64,000 nt of DNA, taken from the NCBI GenBank assembly GCA_030144725.1, contig JASKMD010000019.1, forward strand, positions 6,274,920 to 6,338,919, given 5' to 3'. The notes below the pieces were generated by a model that was given only the letters and a program-made list of their open reading frames with translations, was not told where the DNA came from and made no database searches. The stretch is from Haematococcus lacustris (taxonomy: Eukaryota > Chlorophyta > Chlorophyceae > Chlamydomonadales > Haematococcaceae). The position numbers and the translations under genes were made by a program. Below, piece after piece: positions 33,652 to 44,019 of this stretch (its first letter is position 1; each line of letters starts with the position of its first letter).

Positions 33652-34056
33652 TGTAACAGTGCTGCTGGGTCGCTGGGGTGCATGGCTAATTAGCGGCTTG
33701 CACGGCTGGCGGCACTACAGCGACAACACAACAGTAGCTGATTTGACGCGTTGCTAGGCTACTACTATTGGTAGCGTACTCTTTAAGGACGCGACGCGGT
33801 GAACGACACTCGTCCAGGGAAGATCAGATGCGATGGCGGCCGGGAGGCTGCAACTCGATGTTCTGTAGAGACAGCGTTAGATGACTGTGCTTACAATGTG
33901 GGTCTGTCGTTAACTCTGTAAACAAGTGTTGAAGAACCATCTGGACTTCCCTCAAGACGATGCAAAATCAAATCTCACAAGATCCTGCATGGAGATCCTA
34001 CAATGAAAATATGCAGCCTGTTCCATGCATCCTGGCTAGGCCTGTGAACTGTTACA
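33652..34056 (-). repeat. Chromovirus 5' LTR
   Basis: 405 bp; see the 3' LTR. Followed by the AGCAGG target duplication at 34057-34062. Confidence 0.95.
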
Positions 34057-37000
34057 AGCAGGAGGGCATCACCGGAGGGGGGACGAGTGCCTGTAAGGCT
34101 GCCATACACGTCCAACACCCATTCCCACGCGGGGGCCACGCAGGGGCAGGTGAGGAAGGCATGAGAGAGGGTCTCCAGCGGCCCTGCCCGACAGAGCCGG
34201 CAAGCAAAGGAGCTGGGCCCCGCAGCCTCGCCAAGGACGTGGCCCCACATGGCCCCCACCATGAGGCTGCCGTGAAGGATCCGCCAAGCGACAACGACGT
34301 GCTCCCGGCGGAGAGTAGGGTCCAACAGCTCCTGCCACACCTCCAGGCAAGGCTGGCCGGACTGGTCTTGCCGACCAGGCGTGAGCGGGTCTCCCTCAAC
34401 GTCTCGGTTGCGGGTGCGCCTGCCAGCCTGCCTCGGCTGGCGCAGAGCCTCAAGCTGGCGCTGAGCCTGCACCGCTGCCCTGTCGATTGGGGTGGGACGT
34501 TGTCGAGGGCTAGCCCTCCAGGCCTGCCAGCGAGGGGGGGGGGAGCCAAGCCTCTCCTGGACGTGCCAACTACCCACATCCCTACCCTCTAGCTCCCTGT
34601 CCCTCTGAGCCTGCCTCTCAGCCGCGTGGGCAGCAGACTCCTGCCACCGCTGCTCTAGGACCCTAAGGCCATCCCCACCCACAACTCTCTCTGACGCAGC
34701 CCCCGCTTCCTGTAAGGGCCGTGGGCCCCAAAGCAGCGGCCAGAGGCCTCCACGAGGGGGGTAGCGAGGGTCTGAGCTAGCCTGTTTAAGCTGGAGGAGG
34801 CGAGCTCGTGCGCGCTTGACGGAGAACTGCAGGATGGACGTGGTGCCCAAGCCCCAAACCTGAGGGTCTAGTTGCACTTGGTCCCAGGGCCCGAGCAACC
34901 ACTCCTCCTTCGGCCACCTACTGTGAGGGGTCCCCTCCACCTCCCTCCACCCCCCCTCCTCACCCACCGCGCCCCTCCCCCGCTCCAGCCCTCGCCCATT
35001 GCCCCGCACCCTACCACGACCCTGCTCTTGGCCCTGAGGAGCTAAAGGGTCAGCTCCCGCTTGCGCGAAAGGGAGAGGGCGCAGATGCCTGGCCCGCTCT
35101 GTCACGGTCAGCCGGTAGCTGGGCTTGTCGAGCAGAACCACTGCTGCAGGCACCCAGCAAGCCCCAGGCTCGGGCAGAACGGCACCCAGCGGGCCCTCAC
35201 CCTCTACAAAGGGTTCGAGCCTGCCCGAGGGGGCCACCCAGTGGGTGGGCTGCTGGGAAGGGGAGCGCCTCACAAGGAAGCCTCTGCTCGCCCTCACGCA
35301 TTCCCACTCCGATGGGGGAGGCTGATGGGTGTCCACCACCCGTTGCCAGGCCTCTGGTAGGGTGGCCCTCACATAGTCCGCCTCCCACCTCACGGCGGCT
35401 TGGTGGGCTGCCGAGCTGAACGCAGAGCTGTGCCGGTGGAGGGCTTCCCACACATGCCGAATGTGGGTCCACCGTTTGGCCTCCGCTGCCAGGGGGTCCC
35501 TACCCAGCACCGCCCCTGGCTGAAGACGGACTTGCGCGTTAAACCACAAGGGCTCTGCCATCACCGAGTGAAACTGTTGCGCAGCTGGATCTACTATGCG
35601 GTGCGGGAAGAGCTCTGCCATGGCCGCAATGTGAGCCTGAAGACGAGGGCTGGTGGACCGCGAGGGGGAAGCTGAGGGCTTGGTGATAACCCAGGTGCTG
35701 AGGCTGTGAAGCGGGTCGGCTAGCAGGCTGTGCACCAAGGGCTGCCAGGGCCGCACCCGGGGAGACCACAACTGGGCTAACATCTTGGCCAGCATGGCGG
35801 TGCTCGTGACTGCAAGGTCTGGGTAGCCTAGCCCTCCCTCCCTCCGGGGCATGGCGCAGATGTCCTCCCGCGGGTACAGGCGACTCATGTTGGGGCTGCG
35901 CTCTTGGGTTAGGTCAGACATAGCTACGAAGCGCTTGACAGCCTTGGCCATAGCCTTCCCATGAGCAGCTGAGGGCTTGATGAAGGCCATTTGGTAGATA
36001 GGCTTGGAGGCTAAGCACTGCTGGGCCACTTGTACCCGGCCCAACAGGTTGAGGCCTTGGGGAGTCCAAGAGAGGGACGCTGCCGTCATGGCTGCTGCAG
36101 AGCCCCCGAACGCTGCCTCACTGGAGACTCCGTCACAGACAGCCCCAAGCGGCACGCCCAAATGCCGCACCGGCACCCCTTCCCGCGTGGCTGGGATGCT
36201 GATGCTGGGCCCTCGGCTCTCACTCAGAGGCTTAGGCCCACGAGCCTGCTGCTGCCTCTCCCGCCTGCCATGCTCCTCCCCTCCTCGAGGCTCCCCCCCC
36301 CCTGCCCCCAGCTCAAGCCTCCCATCCGCCTCCCCGGACCCCCGCTCGTGAGCTCCCGCCCCCCCCCCCGCCCAACCCTGCTGTCCTTGCTGCAACTCCT
36401 GCTGGGCGCACGGTAGGGCTTGACTTTTGCCCATGCTCAGGGCAGGGCCCCCAGCGGCGCGAAACACCTCCAGAGCCTCCACCACCACCGCCCCGTCCTT
36501 GACCCTGTCTAGCACTGTAATGGTGATGTCGTCGGCGTACTCCTTAGAGGGCAGGGTGGGTTGTAGGGTGGCCATGTGTGAGGCCAGGGGGCTGAAAGGG
36601 ATGGAGGGAGTGTTGAGCCGACCTGCCAGCTGCAGCGAGCTAAGGTAGCTGACGAGCGGTTGGAGCACGATGCACCAATACAAAGGCGAGGCCCCACTGC
36701 CTTGCAGAAGCCCTGACTCCAGGGGGAAGCTGTTAGAGAGATGGCCGTTCACCAAAACTTGGCTGGTAGCCCCCCGGTGCAGGATCTGCGCCCACCGCAC
36801 GTGGCCATCCTGACGGAAACCCATGGCCTCCATCGTAGCTTGTAGCAGGTCCCAGGAGACGTTGTCATAGGCCCCCGCTAGGTCCAAAAGGAGAAGCCAA
36901 GCTGGGCTGCCCCGCTGTCTGAGGTACTCCAGCAGGCTGAGGTGAAACTGCACATTGTCGCTGATGTCCCGCCCTAGGATGAAGGCTGATTGGGAAGGGG

Positions 37001-38885
37001 ACACTAGGAGGTCAAGAGGCCGCTGCAACCGGTCCTCCAGCGCCCGGGCCACCAACCGCACATCGCAATTGAGCAAGGTAATGGGCCGATAGCCGGACAC
37101 TTGGTCCCTTGGCTTGCCGGCTTTGGGCACTAGGGTGACCAGGCCAGTGAGGAACTCTGCTAGGGGGGCTGGGCTGGACGTGTCCGCCAAGGCCTCACGG
37201 AGCATGGCCATAAGCGGGGGGCGGAGCAGGGGCCACAGCCGGTCGTACACCTCCATAGGCAACCCATCCTTCCCTGGGGCTTTGCTGTGGGCGCAGCCCT
37301 GGAGGGCGCGGCCTAGCTCCTCTTCTGACAGCATGGGGTCCCCCCCCGGCCCCTCGCTGCTGTCGGCTTGGGTGGGAGTGAGGCGGGAGGTGAGGCTGGC
37401 TAGGAGGGTAGCTCGAGCGGCAGGGACAACTGGTTTGGCCGCATAGACCCCGAGGGGAGAGGCAGCGGAGAAGTGCGATTGGAAGGCATGACAGGCAGCT
37501 TGGACGCCGTGGGTGGTGGTAAGGTCAGCCACTTGGTCCGGCAGGTCAGGGAGGTGAAGGGAAGTGATCAGAGTTGGGGTGTGTGCTGACTGGTGGCGGT
37601 GGTAAAAATAAAAGGAAGAGGAGTCACCGTAGACCTGGTCCAGGACAGCGCTGGCTTGCATGGAACGTTGCGCTGCCTCAGCCCGGTCTGTGACCCCCAC
37701 GAGCGCCGTGGCCTCGCCCACCACAACGGCTGCCTGAAGCGCTGCCTCCCTGAGCTGCTCTACCTCCAACAACTGTTGCACCAAGTGGGTCCGGGCTGCA
37801 TAGGCTGCTCTCTCCCTGGCTTGCTGGAGGGCACGCTGGGCACGGCGACGGTCTCGGATACACCGCTGGGCGTGAAGAGCTAGCCCCTGCTTGATATGTG
37901 CCCACCGTGCTCTGTGCAGATCTCTCGGCAGGGGGCTTGGGAGGCTGGACAGCTGGGCTGCATGGCTAGCTGCCTCTCTTAGCAGAAAGCTCTGTAGGCG
38001 GTCCATCATGTCCGGGTCGTCAAGGTAAGCAGGGTGCAGCTGCCAGGGGGCTGGGGCGGTGAGGGGGAGGTTAGGGGGGCACACAGCAAGGGAGACGGCA
38101 ACGTGATCTGTGTGCACTGGCTTAAGGCCCAGGATGGAGCTGTCCAGCTGCCACTCCACTAGCTCGGCCGAAATGTACCAACGGTCAAGCCGTCCCCCCG
38201 TTTGCCAAGGGGTGCTGAAGTGGGTGAAGTCGCGGGTACCAGGACGTAGGTGGCGCCAGGCATCGACTAGGCCCCGCTCTGTAACCAGCTCCTGCAGCTG
38301 CTGGGCCCCTTGGCCCCTGCTGCCCAACCAACCCACAGGGTGAGCGGTGTTCCCCCCCCGGGGTGTGCCCACCTTGTCCTCAGGGGAAAGAATACAGTTG
38401 AAATCACCGCCCATGATGACAAGCCTCCGTTCAGAAGCAAGGGGAAGGCAAGCCGGGAGGCAGGAGCTGAAGAAAGTTGCCCGTTGTGACGCTTGGGCTG
38501 GGGCATAAACGCACACGAGCGAGGCTGGCCTGCCTGCCAACTCCGCGTCCACCCTCAGAACCCGCCCCTGGGCCCCGGCCACTTGGAGATGCACCTGGCT
38601 GCAACCAACCAGGATGGTAGAGGGCTTAAAGAGGGCTAGGCAACCCTGGGAGTGGCCGGTACCTGGGGTGTAGAACCAAAGCCCCCTCCAGCAAGGCTTG
38701 GCCCCTGTGGCCGACTCTGCCCACTGCCACACACACTCCGCCCGGTGGCACTCTTGCAGGAAAAACACCTGGGCGGGGCTGTCCGCTGCCCAGTCCAGGA
38801 TGGCTTGAAACTTGTGGGGGTGAGACAGGCCTTGGACGTTCAGAGTGACTGCCTCAAAGAAGGCGGCCACCCCTGGGCGCTGCAT
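34057..38885 (-). CDS. L1-like ORF2: APE endonuclease and reverse transcriptase
   Basis: About 1,610 codons here, 1,759 with the segment at 27368-27818. N-terminal APE endonuclease: TLNVQGLSHPHKFQ, FFLQECHRAE, VIMGGDFNCILSPEDK, GGRLDRWYIS, HTDHVAVSLA. Reverse transcriptase: KAPGKDGLPMEVYDRL, GYRPITLLNCDVRLVARALE, SQSAFILGRDISDNVQ, LLLLDLAGAYDNVSWDLL, GLLQGSGASPLYW, EYADDITI (YADD). A long Gly/Glu/Arg insertion of low complexity follows the YADD. A Cys-rich finger, CRLCRAGPLETLSHAFLTCP, lies near the C-terminus. The order is that of the L1 clade. ATG at 38885 follows the ORF1 stop by two bases. Confidence 0.93.
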
Positions 38886-38887
38886 GG

Positions 38888-41800
38888 TTAGTCTTGGTTT
38901 GCCCCCGCGCGGGCTACGCGTGCTGGATCAAAGAGGCGTTGCCATGTGGGGTTGTGGCTGACACCCGGGACGGTGGCTGGGGGGCTGAGGGTAGGGGAAG
39001 GGAGGGGGGTGCATGTGGTGGGGGGACGGTGAGAGGTGGGGCCCACTGGGCGAGCCAAGCCCCGGGGAGTGGAAGCACCGCTGTTGGGAAGGGACTGCCA
39101 CTCGCTGTCGTCTCCATCCTCGCTGCTCACGAGGGACTCCAAATCGGAGAGAACTCCAAATCTGGTCCCTAGAGGGGCATAGGGGCCAGGGTGCTCAGGG
39201 GGGAGGGTAGGCAAGGGGCAACCTGAGGGAGAGGGGGATTGCCTGGGGTAAGGAGGGGGCGGGGTGGGGGTGGACTCCCGGGGCAAGGAAGCTTGGAGAG
39301 GAGGTTTGGAGGTAGTGGTTGGGGGGAGGTGAGGTGAGGGGAGAGAGAAAAGGAGGTGGGAGGGACGCCAGGAAGGCTTGAGCCCCCTTGAGCTGCCCTG
39401 CCTATCCAGCAAAGCGGCCTCAGCCCTAGGCCCCGCACTAGTCCCCGGCGGTAAGCCCACACGCAAACGTTTGGACGGGGAGCCGGTGACACTGTGAGCG
39501 GCAAGGTGCTCCCCCACCTCTGTAACACTCCCAGGAGGGGCTGACCTGCTGACAAGGCCAAGGTCTCCATTGAGGTGCAGGGCACCCGGGCGAGATCGTT
39601 TGGGCTGACGACCGACATGTTGGGAGGGTGGAGACGAGGGTGGATGGGAGGGGGGGGCCGGGGCGACAGGACCTGTCAGCTGCTGCTGGCACTGAGCTCC
39701 TTGTGGATAGGGAAGAGGAGAGGTGCGCTGGGTGGGGAGGGGCATGGAGTGCCTGAGGGGGTATTGGGTGGCCGGAACCGCTTGAGAGAACTGGCTTTGG
39801 GAGTGACCAGCAACCTCTGGTCCCACCAAGTAGGAGGCTGGAGATGAGCGTGGTGATGTGGGGGCGATGGGCGGGTTAAGGGGTGGTGGCACCACCTGGC
39901 CTACCTGCCGTGGCGGGGAGCTCAACGGCTGTGCTAGGTCCTCATCCCCAGCCTTGGTGCCTCCCGAAGCAGCGCTAAGCAGAGAGTGTGTCGGGGGTGT
40001 GTGGGGTGGGCGAGAGATGCCCGCTACACCGCCACGGCCAGGGGGGGGTGAGAGAGCATGGCCCTGCCTGAGGGCAACCCAACCCTTAACCTGGGCCCCA
40101 CCCTTCTCACTCGCCTTGGCTGAGGGCAAGGGGCCCCAGGAGGGGTCAAAGCGGGGAGGTCGTGACCTAGAGTGAGCAATGGCATCGGGTGAGTTGGGAG
40201 AGGGGGTAGAGACGGCCTGGCTTGCCAGCTGGTGCTGGCTGTGGGACCCCTGAGCATGGCCTGCCCCCTCCGCCCCAGCCGGGCCACCCCCCGCTGTGGT
40301 GTGCTGGGGGGGGGGTGGCAGCAGGCGGGTGTGGAGGGGGGGCTAGGGCGGCCTGGCCTGCCAGCTGCTGCTGGCTGTGGGACCCCTGAGCATGACCTGC
40401 CCCCTCCGCCCCAGCCGGGCCACCCCCCGCTGTGGTGCGCTGGGGGGGGGTGGCAGCAGGCGGGTGTGGAGGGGGGGCTGGGGCGGCCTGGCCTGCCAGC
40501 TGCTGCTGGCTGTGGGACCCCTGAGCATGGCCTGCCCCCTCCGCCCCAGCCGGGCCACCCCCCGCTGTGGTGTGCTGGGGGGGGGTGGCAGCAGGCGGGT
40601 GTGGAGGGGGGGCTAGGGCGGCCTGGCCTGCCAGCTGCTGCTGGCTGTGGGACCCCTGAGCATGACCTGCCCCCTCCGCCCCAGCCGGGCCACCCCCCGC
40701 TGTGGTGCGCTGGGGGGGGGGTGGCAGCAGGCGGGTGTGGAGGGGGGGCTGGGGCGGCCTGGCCTGCCAGCTGCTGCTGGCTGTGGGACCCCTGAGCATG
40801 ACCTGCCCCCTCCGCCCCAGCCGGGCCACCCCCCGCTGTGGTGCGCTGGGGGGGGGTGGCAGCAGGCGGGTGTGGAGGGGGGGCTGGGGCGGCCTGGCCT
40901 GCCAGCTGCTGCTGGCTGTGGGACCCCTGAGCATGACCTGCCCCCTCCGCCCCAGCCGGGCCACCCCCCGCTGTGGTGCGCTGGGGGGGGGTGGCAGCAG
41001 GTGGGTGTGGAGGGGGGGCTGGGGCGGCCTGGCCTGCCAGCTGCTGCTGGCTGTGGGACCCCTGAGCATGGCCTGCCCCCTCCGCCCCAGCCGGGCCACC
41101 CCCCGCTGTGGTGTGCTGGGGGGGGGTGGCAGCAGGCGGGTGTGGAGGGGGGGCTAGGGCGGCCTGGCCTGCCAGCTGCTGCTGGCTGTGGGACCCCTGA
41201 GCATGACCTGCCCCCTCCGCCCCAGCCGGGCCACCCCCCGCTGTGGTGCGCTGGGGGGGGGTGGCAGCAGGCGGGTGTGGAGGGGGGGCTGGGGCGGCCT
41301 GGCCTGCCAGCTGCTGCTGGCTGTGGGACCCCTGAGCATGACCTGCCCCCTCCGCCCCAGCCGGGCCACCCCCCGCTGTGGTGCGCTGGGGGGGGGTGGC
41401 AGCAGGTGGGTGTGGAGGGGGGGCTGGGGCGGCCTGGCCTGCCAGCTGCTGCTGGCTGTGGGACCCCTGAGCATGACCTGCCCCCTCCGCCTCAGCCGGG
41501 CCACCCCCCGCTGTGGTGCGCTGGGGGGGGGTGGCAGCAGGTGGGTGTGGAGGGGGGGCTGGGGCGGCCTGGCCTGCCAGCTGCTGCTGGCTGTGGGACC
41601 CCTGAGCATGACCTGCCCCCTCCGCCCCAGCCGGGCCACCCCCCGCTGTGGTGCGCTGGGGGGGGGTGGCAGCAGGCGGGTGTGGAGGGGGGGCTGGGGC
41701 GGCCTGGCCTGCCAGCTGCTGCTGGCTGTGGGACCCCTGAGCATGACCTGCCCCCTCCGCCCCAGCCGGGCCACCCCCCGCTGTGGTGCGCGGGGGGGGG

Positions 41801-42908
41801 GGTGGCAGCAGGCGGGTGTGGAGGGGGGGCTGGGGCGGCCTGGCCTGCCAGCTGCTGCTGGCTGTGGGACCCCTGAGCATGACCTGCCCCCTCCGCCCCA
41901 GCCGGGCCACCCCCCGCTGTGGTGCGCGGGGGGGGGGGTGGCAGCAGGTGGGTGTGGAGGGGGGGCTGGGGCGGCCTGGCCTGCCAGCTGCTGCTGGCTG
42001 TGGGACCCCTGAGCATGACCTGCCCCCTCCGCCCCAGCCGGGCCACCCCCCGCTGTGGTGCGCTGGGAAAGAGAAGCAGTGGGTGGGTGAGGAGGAGCGT
42101 GGGTAAGGGTAACCCTGCTTCTAGCTGTGGGGCCCGGGTGGCGGAGGGTACCGTCCTCTCCCCAGACCTGGATCCAACCCCTCCTCCCCCTGGGGTTGGA
42201 GAGGTCTCTGGGGAGGGCTGAGAGGGAGCTGTCGCCGGTGGGAGGGAAGACTAGGGCCTCTACCAAATCCCCACACCCTATGAGGGACCCTGCCAAAGGG
42301 CTGGATTTGGGGTGTGCCCCTAGCCTCTCGCTGAAAACTAGAACTGAGTCTGGCAGGAGGCCCTCTGGCAAACCGTCCCCACTGACCTCACTGACAGAGT
42401 ACCCAGCTGCGGCCAGGAGGGCTGCTGTGAGCCCTTGCTTAGCTCCCTCCGGGTAGTGTAGGTGGAGGACCAGCTTGATGGAACCTGGAGGGGGGCCGCT
42501 GGGTAGGGGCACCATAGGCACTCTGAGAGCCTGACCCAGAAAAGCAACCTGCATAAAAGGCTGGGCCAGGAGGTGACCATGCAGGTGCCTCCCCTGCATG
42601 GAAGAGTGGTCATGGAAGAGGTGGAGGGCATGCGAGGGGTGATCTGGCGGCTGGGACGCTGCCAGGGAGGCTACAGCCTGACCATGCTGAGCTGCGTACT
42701 CTTGCAGAGCTAGCGCGCATGCCTCCGCAAAACCAGCTACTGAGGCCGGCTGCAGCTGATGTTGCTGCACCAGGCGCATAGCTGTGGCTCCCACTTGCAT
42801 GGCCCAAACAACGGCAGGGCTAAAGAACTCCCTGGTAGGCTGACGCTGCAGAAGTGAGCCTTGGGAGCTGGCTACCCGGGCCAGAGCTGATGACATCCGG
42901 GATTGCAT
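38888..42908 (-). pseudogene. L1-like ORF1, frame-disrupted by a G-tract repeat
   Basis: Begins at ATG 42908 (MQSRMSSALARVASSQGSLL) with a conserved-looking 250-residue domain (AVVWAMQVGATAMRLVQ, LHGHLLAQPFMQVAFLGQAL, VEALVFPPTGDSSLSAL). It then enters the 135/136-bp repeat, and after that a Pro/Ser-rich C-terminus ending at 38888 with AGANQD. The three parts lie in three different frames because repeat units differ in the length of a G tract. No CCHC or RRM is evident. The ORF1-ORF2 junction reads TAACCATG. The copy is either defective or its frame is variable. Confidence 0.7.
40245..42040. repeat. 135/136-bp tandem repeat with variable G tract
   Basis: About 14 units, each starting GACCCCTGAGCATG (40245, 40381, 40516, 40651, 40787 and so on) and containing a run of 8-10 G on the plus strand. 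Units are nearly identical apart from the G count. A 135-bp unit keeps frame (45 codons); a 136-bp unit shifts it. Confidence 0.93.
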
Positions 42909-43179
42909 GGAGGTCCGCAGCAGAGGCCTGGCACAAAGCAAGATGGGAGGGTCAGCAGGGCACCAGCAAAGGAGGTGCCACACTGGTGAGCCACTTAGCT
43001 CAGCAGTCCCCCATTGACCCGGGGGCTGGGCTGGAAAGAAAAGGTTGCCGGCTTGCACAGAGTGCAGCACACAAGGCGGGGTTTCTTCCCGTAGTCTACT
43101 CCTTGTCGGTGGAGACTCCACTGCTGCTGCTGCTGCTGCTGCTGCTGCGACTGTGCTGGAGTCCTGCGCTGTAGTGCTA

Positions 43180-43507
43180 GGCTGAACGCGAGGCTGTGCT
43201 GCTGGGCTGCTGAGGAGCGAGGCTGTGCTGCTACGCCCAAATTGCGATGCTGAACGCGAGGCTGTGCTGCTGGGCTGCAGAGGAGCGATGCTGTGCTGCT
43301 GCGCCCAAATTGCGATACTGAACGCGAGGCTGTGCTGCTGGGCTGCAGAGGAGCGATGCTGTGCTGCTACGCCCAAATTGCGATGCTGAACGCGAGGCTG
43401 TGCTGCTGGGCTGCTGAGGAGCGAGGCTGTGCTGCTACGCCCAAATTGCGATGCTGAACGCGAGGCTGTGCTGCTGGGCTGCAGAGGGTGCTGCTGGGCT
43501 GCAGAGG
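43180..43507. repeat. Tandem repeat of about 67 bp at the L1-like 5' end
   Basis: About five units with GCGAGGCTGTGCTGCTGGGC and CGCCCAAATTGCGATGCTGA, next to a (CTG)n run at 43121-43150. Tandem repeats at LINE 5' ends are often promoters; that role is inference. Confidence 0.85.
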
Positions 43508-44019
43508 GTGCGTGATGCCTAGGCTTTTGAGGCAGGTGATGCTGGCGCTGACGACATCGTGTGCTTGAGAGCTGCTGGCCTGTGTGATGAGGCGGCCGAG
43601 TGTTTGGCACTCTTCATGGTAGAGAGGTAGCCCCTCTTCCGTGGCCGACAGTCCGGATATAGAGTTATAGACTAGCTGCCGTGCCCTAAGGGTGTGATGA
43701 AGGAGGGTGAGCATGCGGTGTCCTTGTGTGCTAGCCTGGGTACTGAGCCATGTGATTTGTTTGTGCAGCATGCTCCTCGATATGTGGGCGTGTGCCACAT
43801 CTGTGGACTGGAGACTGTGTATGAGGGCTGTCGTGTTGCGAGCGTAATATTCCTGGGCTGTGGAGCTGATGCCCATGCCTAGCTTCTCGGCGTCTTCTCT
43901 GATGATGGCATTGGGCGTTCCAAGGGGGAGTCTGAGTTTAAGCTTCACGCATTGATTGATGGACCTGTCGTACAGCTCAAGGTCCCCTGGGGTGCAGGGC
44001 ACGGCACAGAAGCTGTAGG
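43508..44019 (-). CDS. Dualen ORF segment, upstream copy of the 837-bp duplication
   Basis: Identical by eye to 13152-13202 plus 17308-17779. It encodes LTYSFCAVPCTPGDLELYDR through DVVSASITCLKSLGITH, then is cut by the L1-like 5' end. CTGTAGG at 44013-44019 is the left copy of the element C target duplication. Confidence 0.9.

Larger units (their letters stand above)
27825..34056 (-). mobile_element. Chromovirus (Gypsy/Metaviridae LTR retrotransposon)
   Basis: 6,232-bp element on the minus strand with two 405-bp LTRs (33652-34056 is the 5' LTR, 27825-28229 the 3' LTR), each TGTAACAG to CTGTTACA. I found no difference between them, so the insertion is recent. The target duplication is AGCAGG (27819-27824 and 34057-34062). 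It encodes gag with a CCHC knuckle, protease, reverse transcriptase, RNase H, integrase and a C-terminal chromodomain. One frame lesion lies in reverse transcriptase near 30950. Confidence 0.95.
26743..43507 (-). mobile_element. L1-like LINE, split by a chromovirus
   Basis: Minus-strand, APE-type non-LTR retrotransposon: 5' end at about 43507, ORF1, ORF2 starting at 38885, a 3' UTR of about 610 bp and a poly(A) tail of about 11-12 bases at 26742-26753. Excluding the chromovirus it is about 10.5 kb. It sits inside the Dualen ORF between two direct copies of an 837-bp Dualen segment. ORF2 becomes an uninterrupted 1,759-codon frame when the chromovirus and one 6-bp duplication are removed. Confidence 0.9.

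Noticed and set aside
40167..42106. Plus-strand frames PEHDLPPPPQPGHPPLWCAG
   Set aside because: Antisense reading of the LINE ORF1 repeat.
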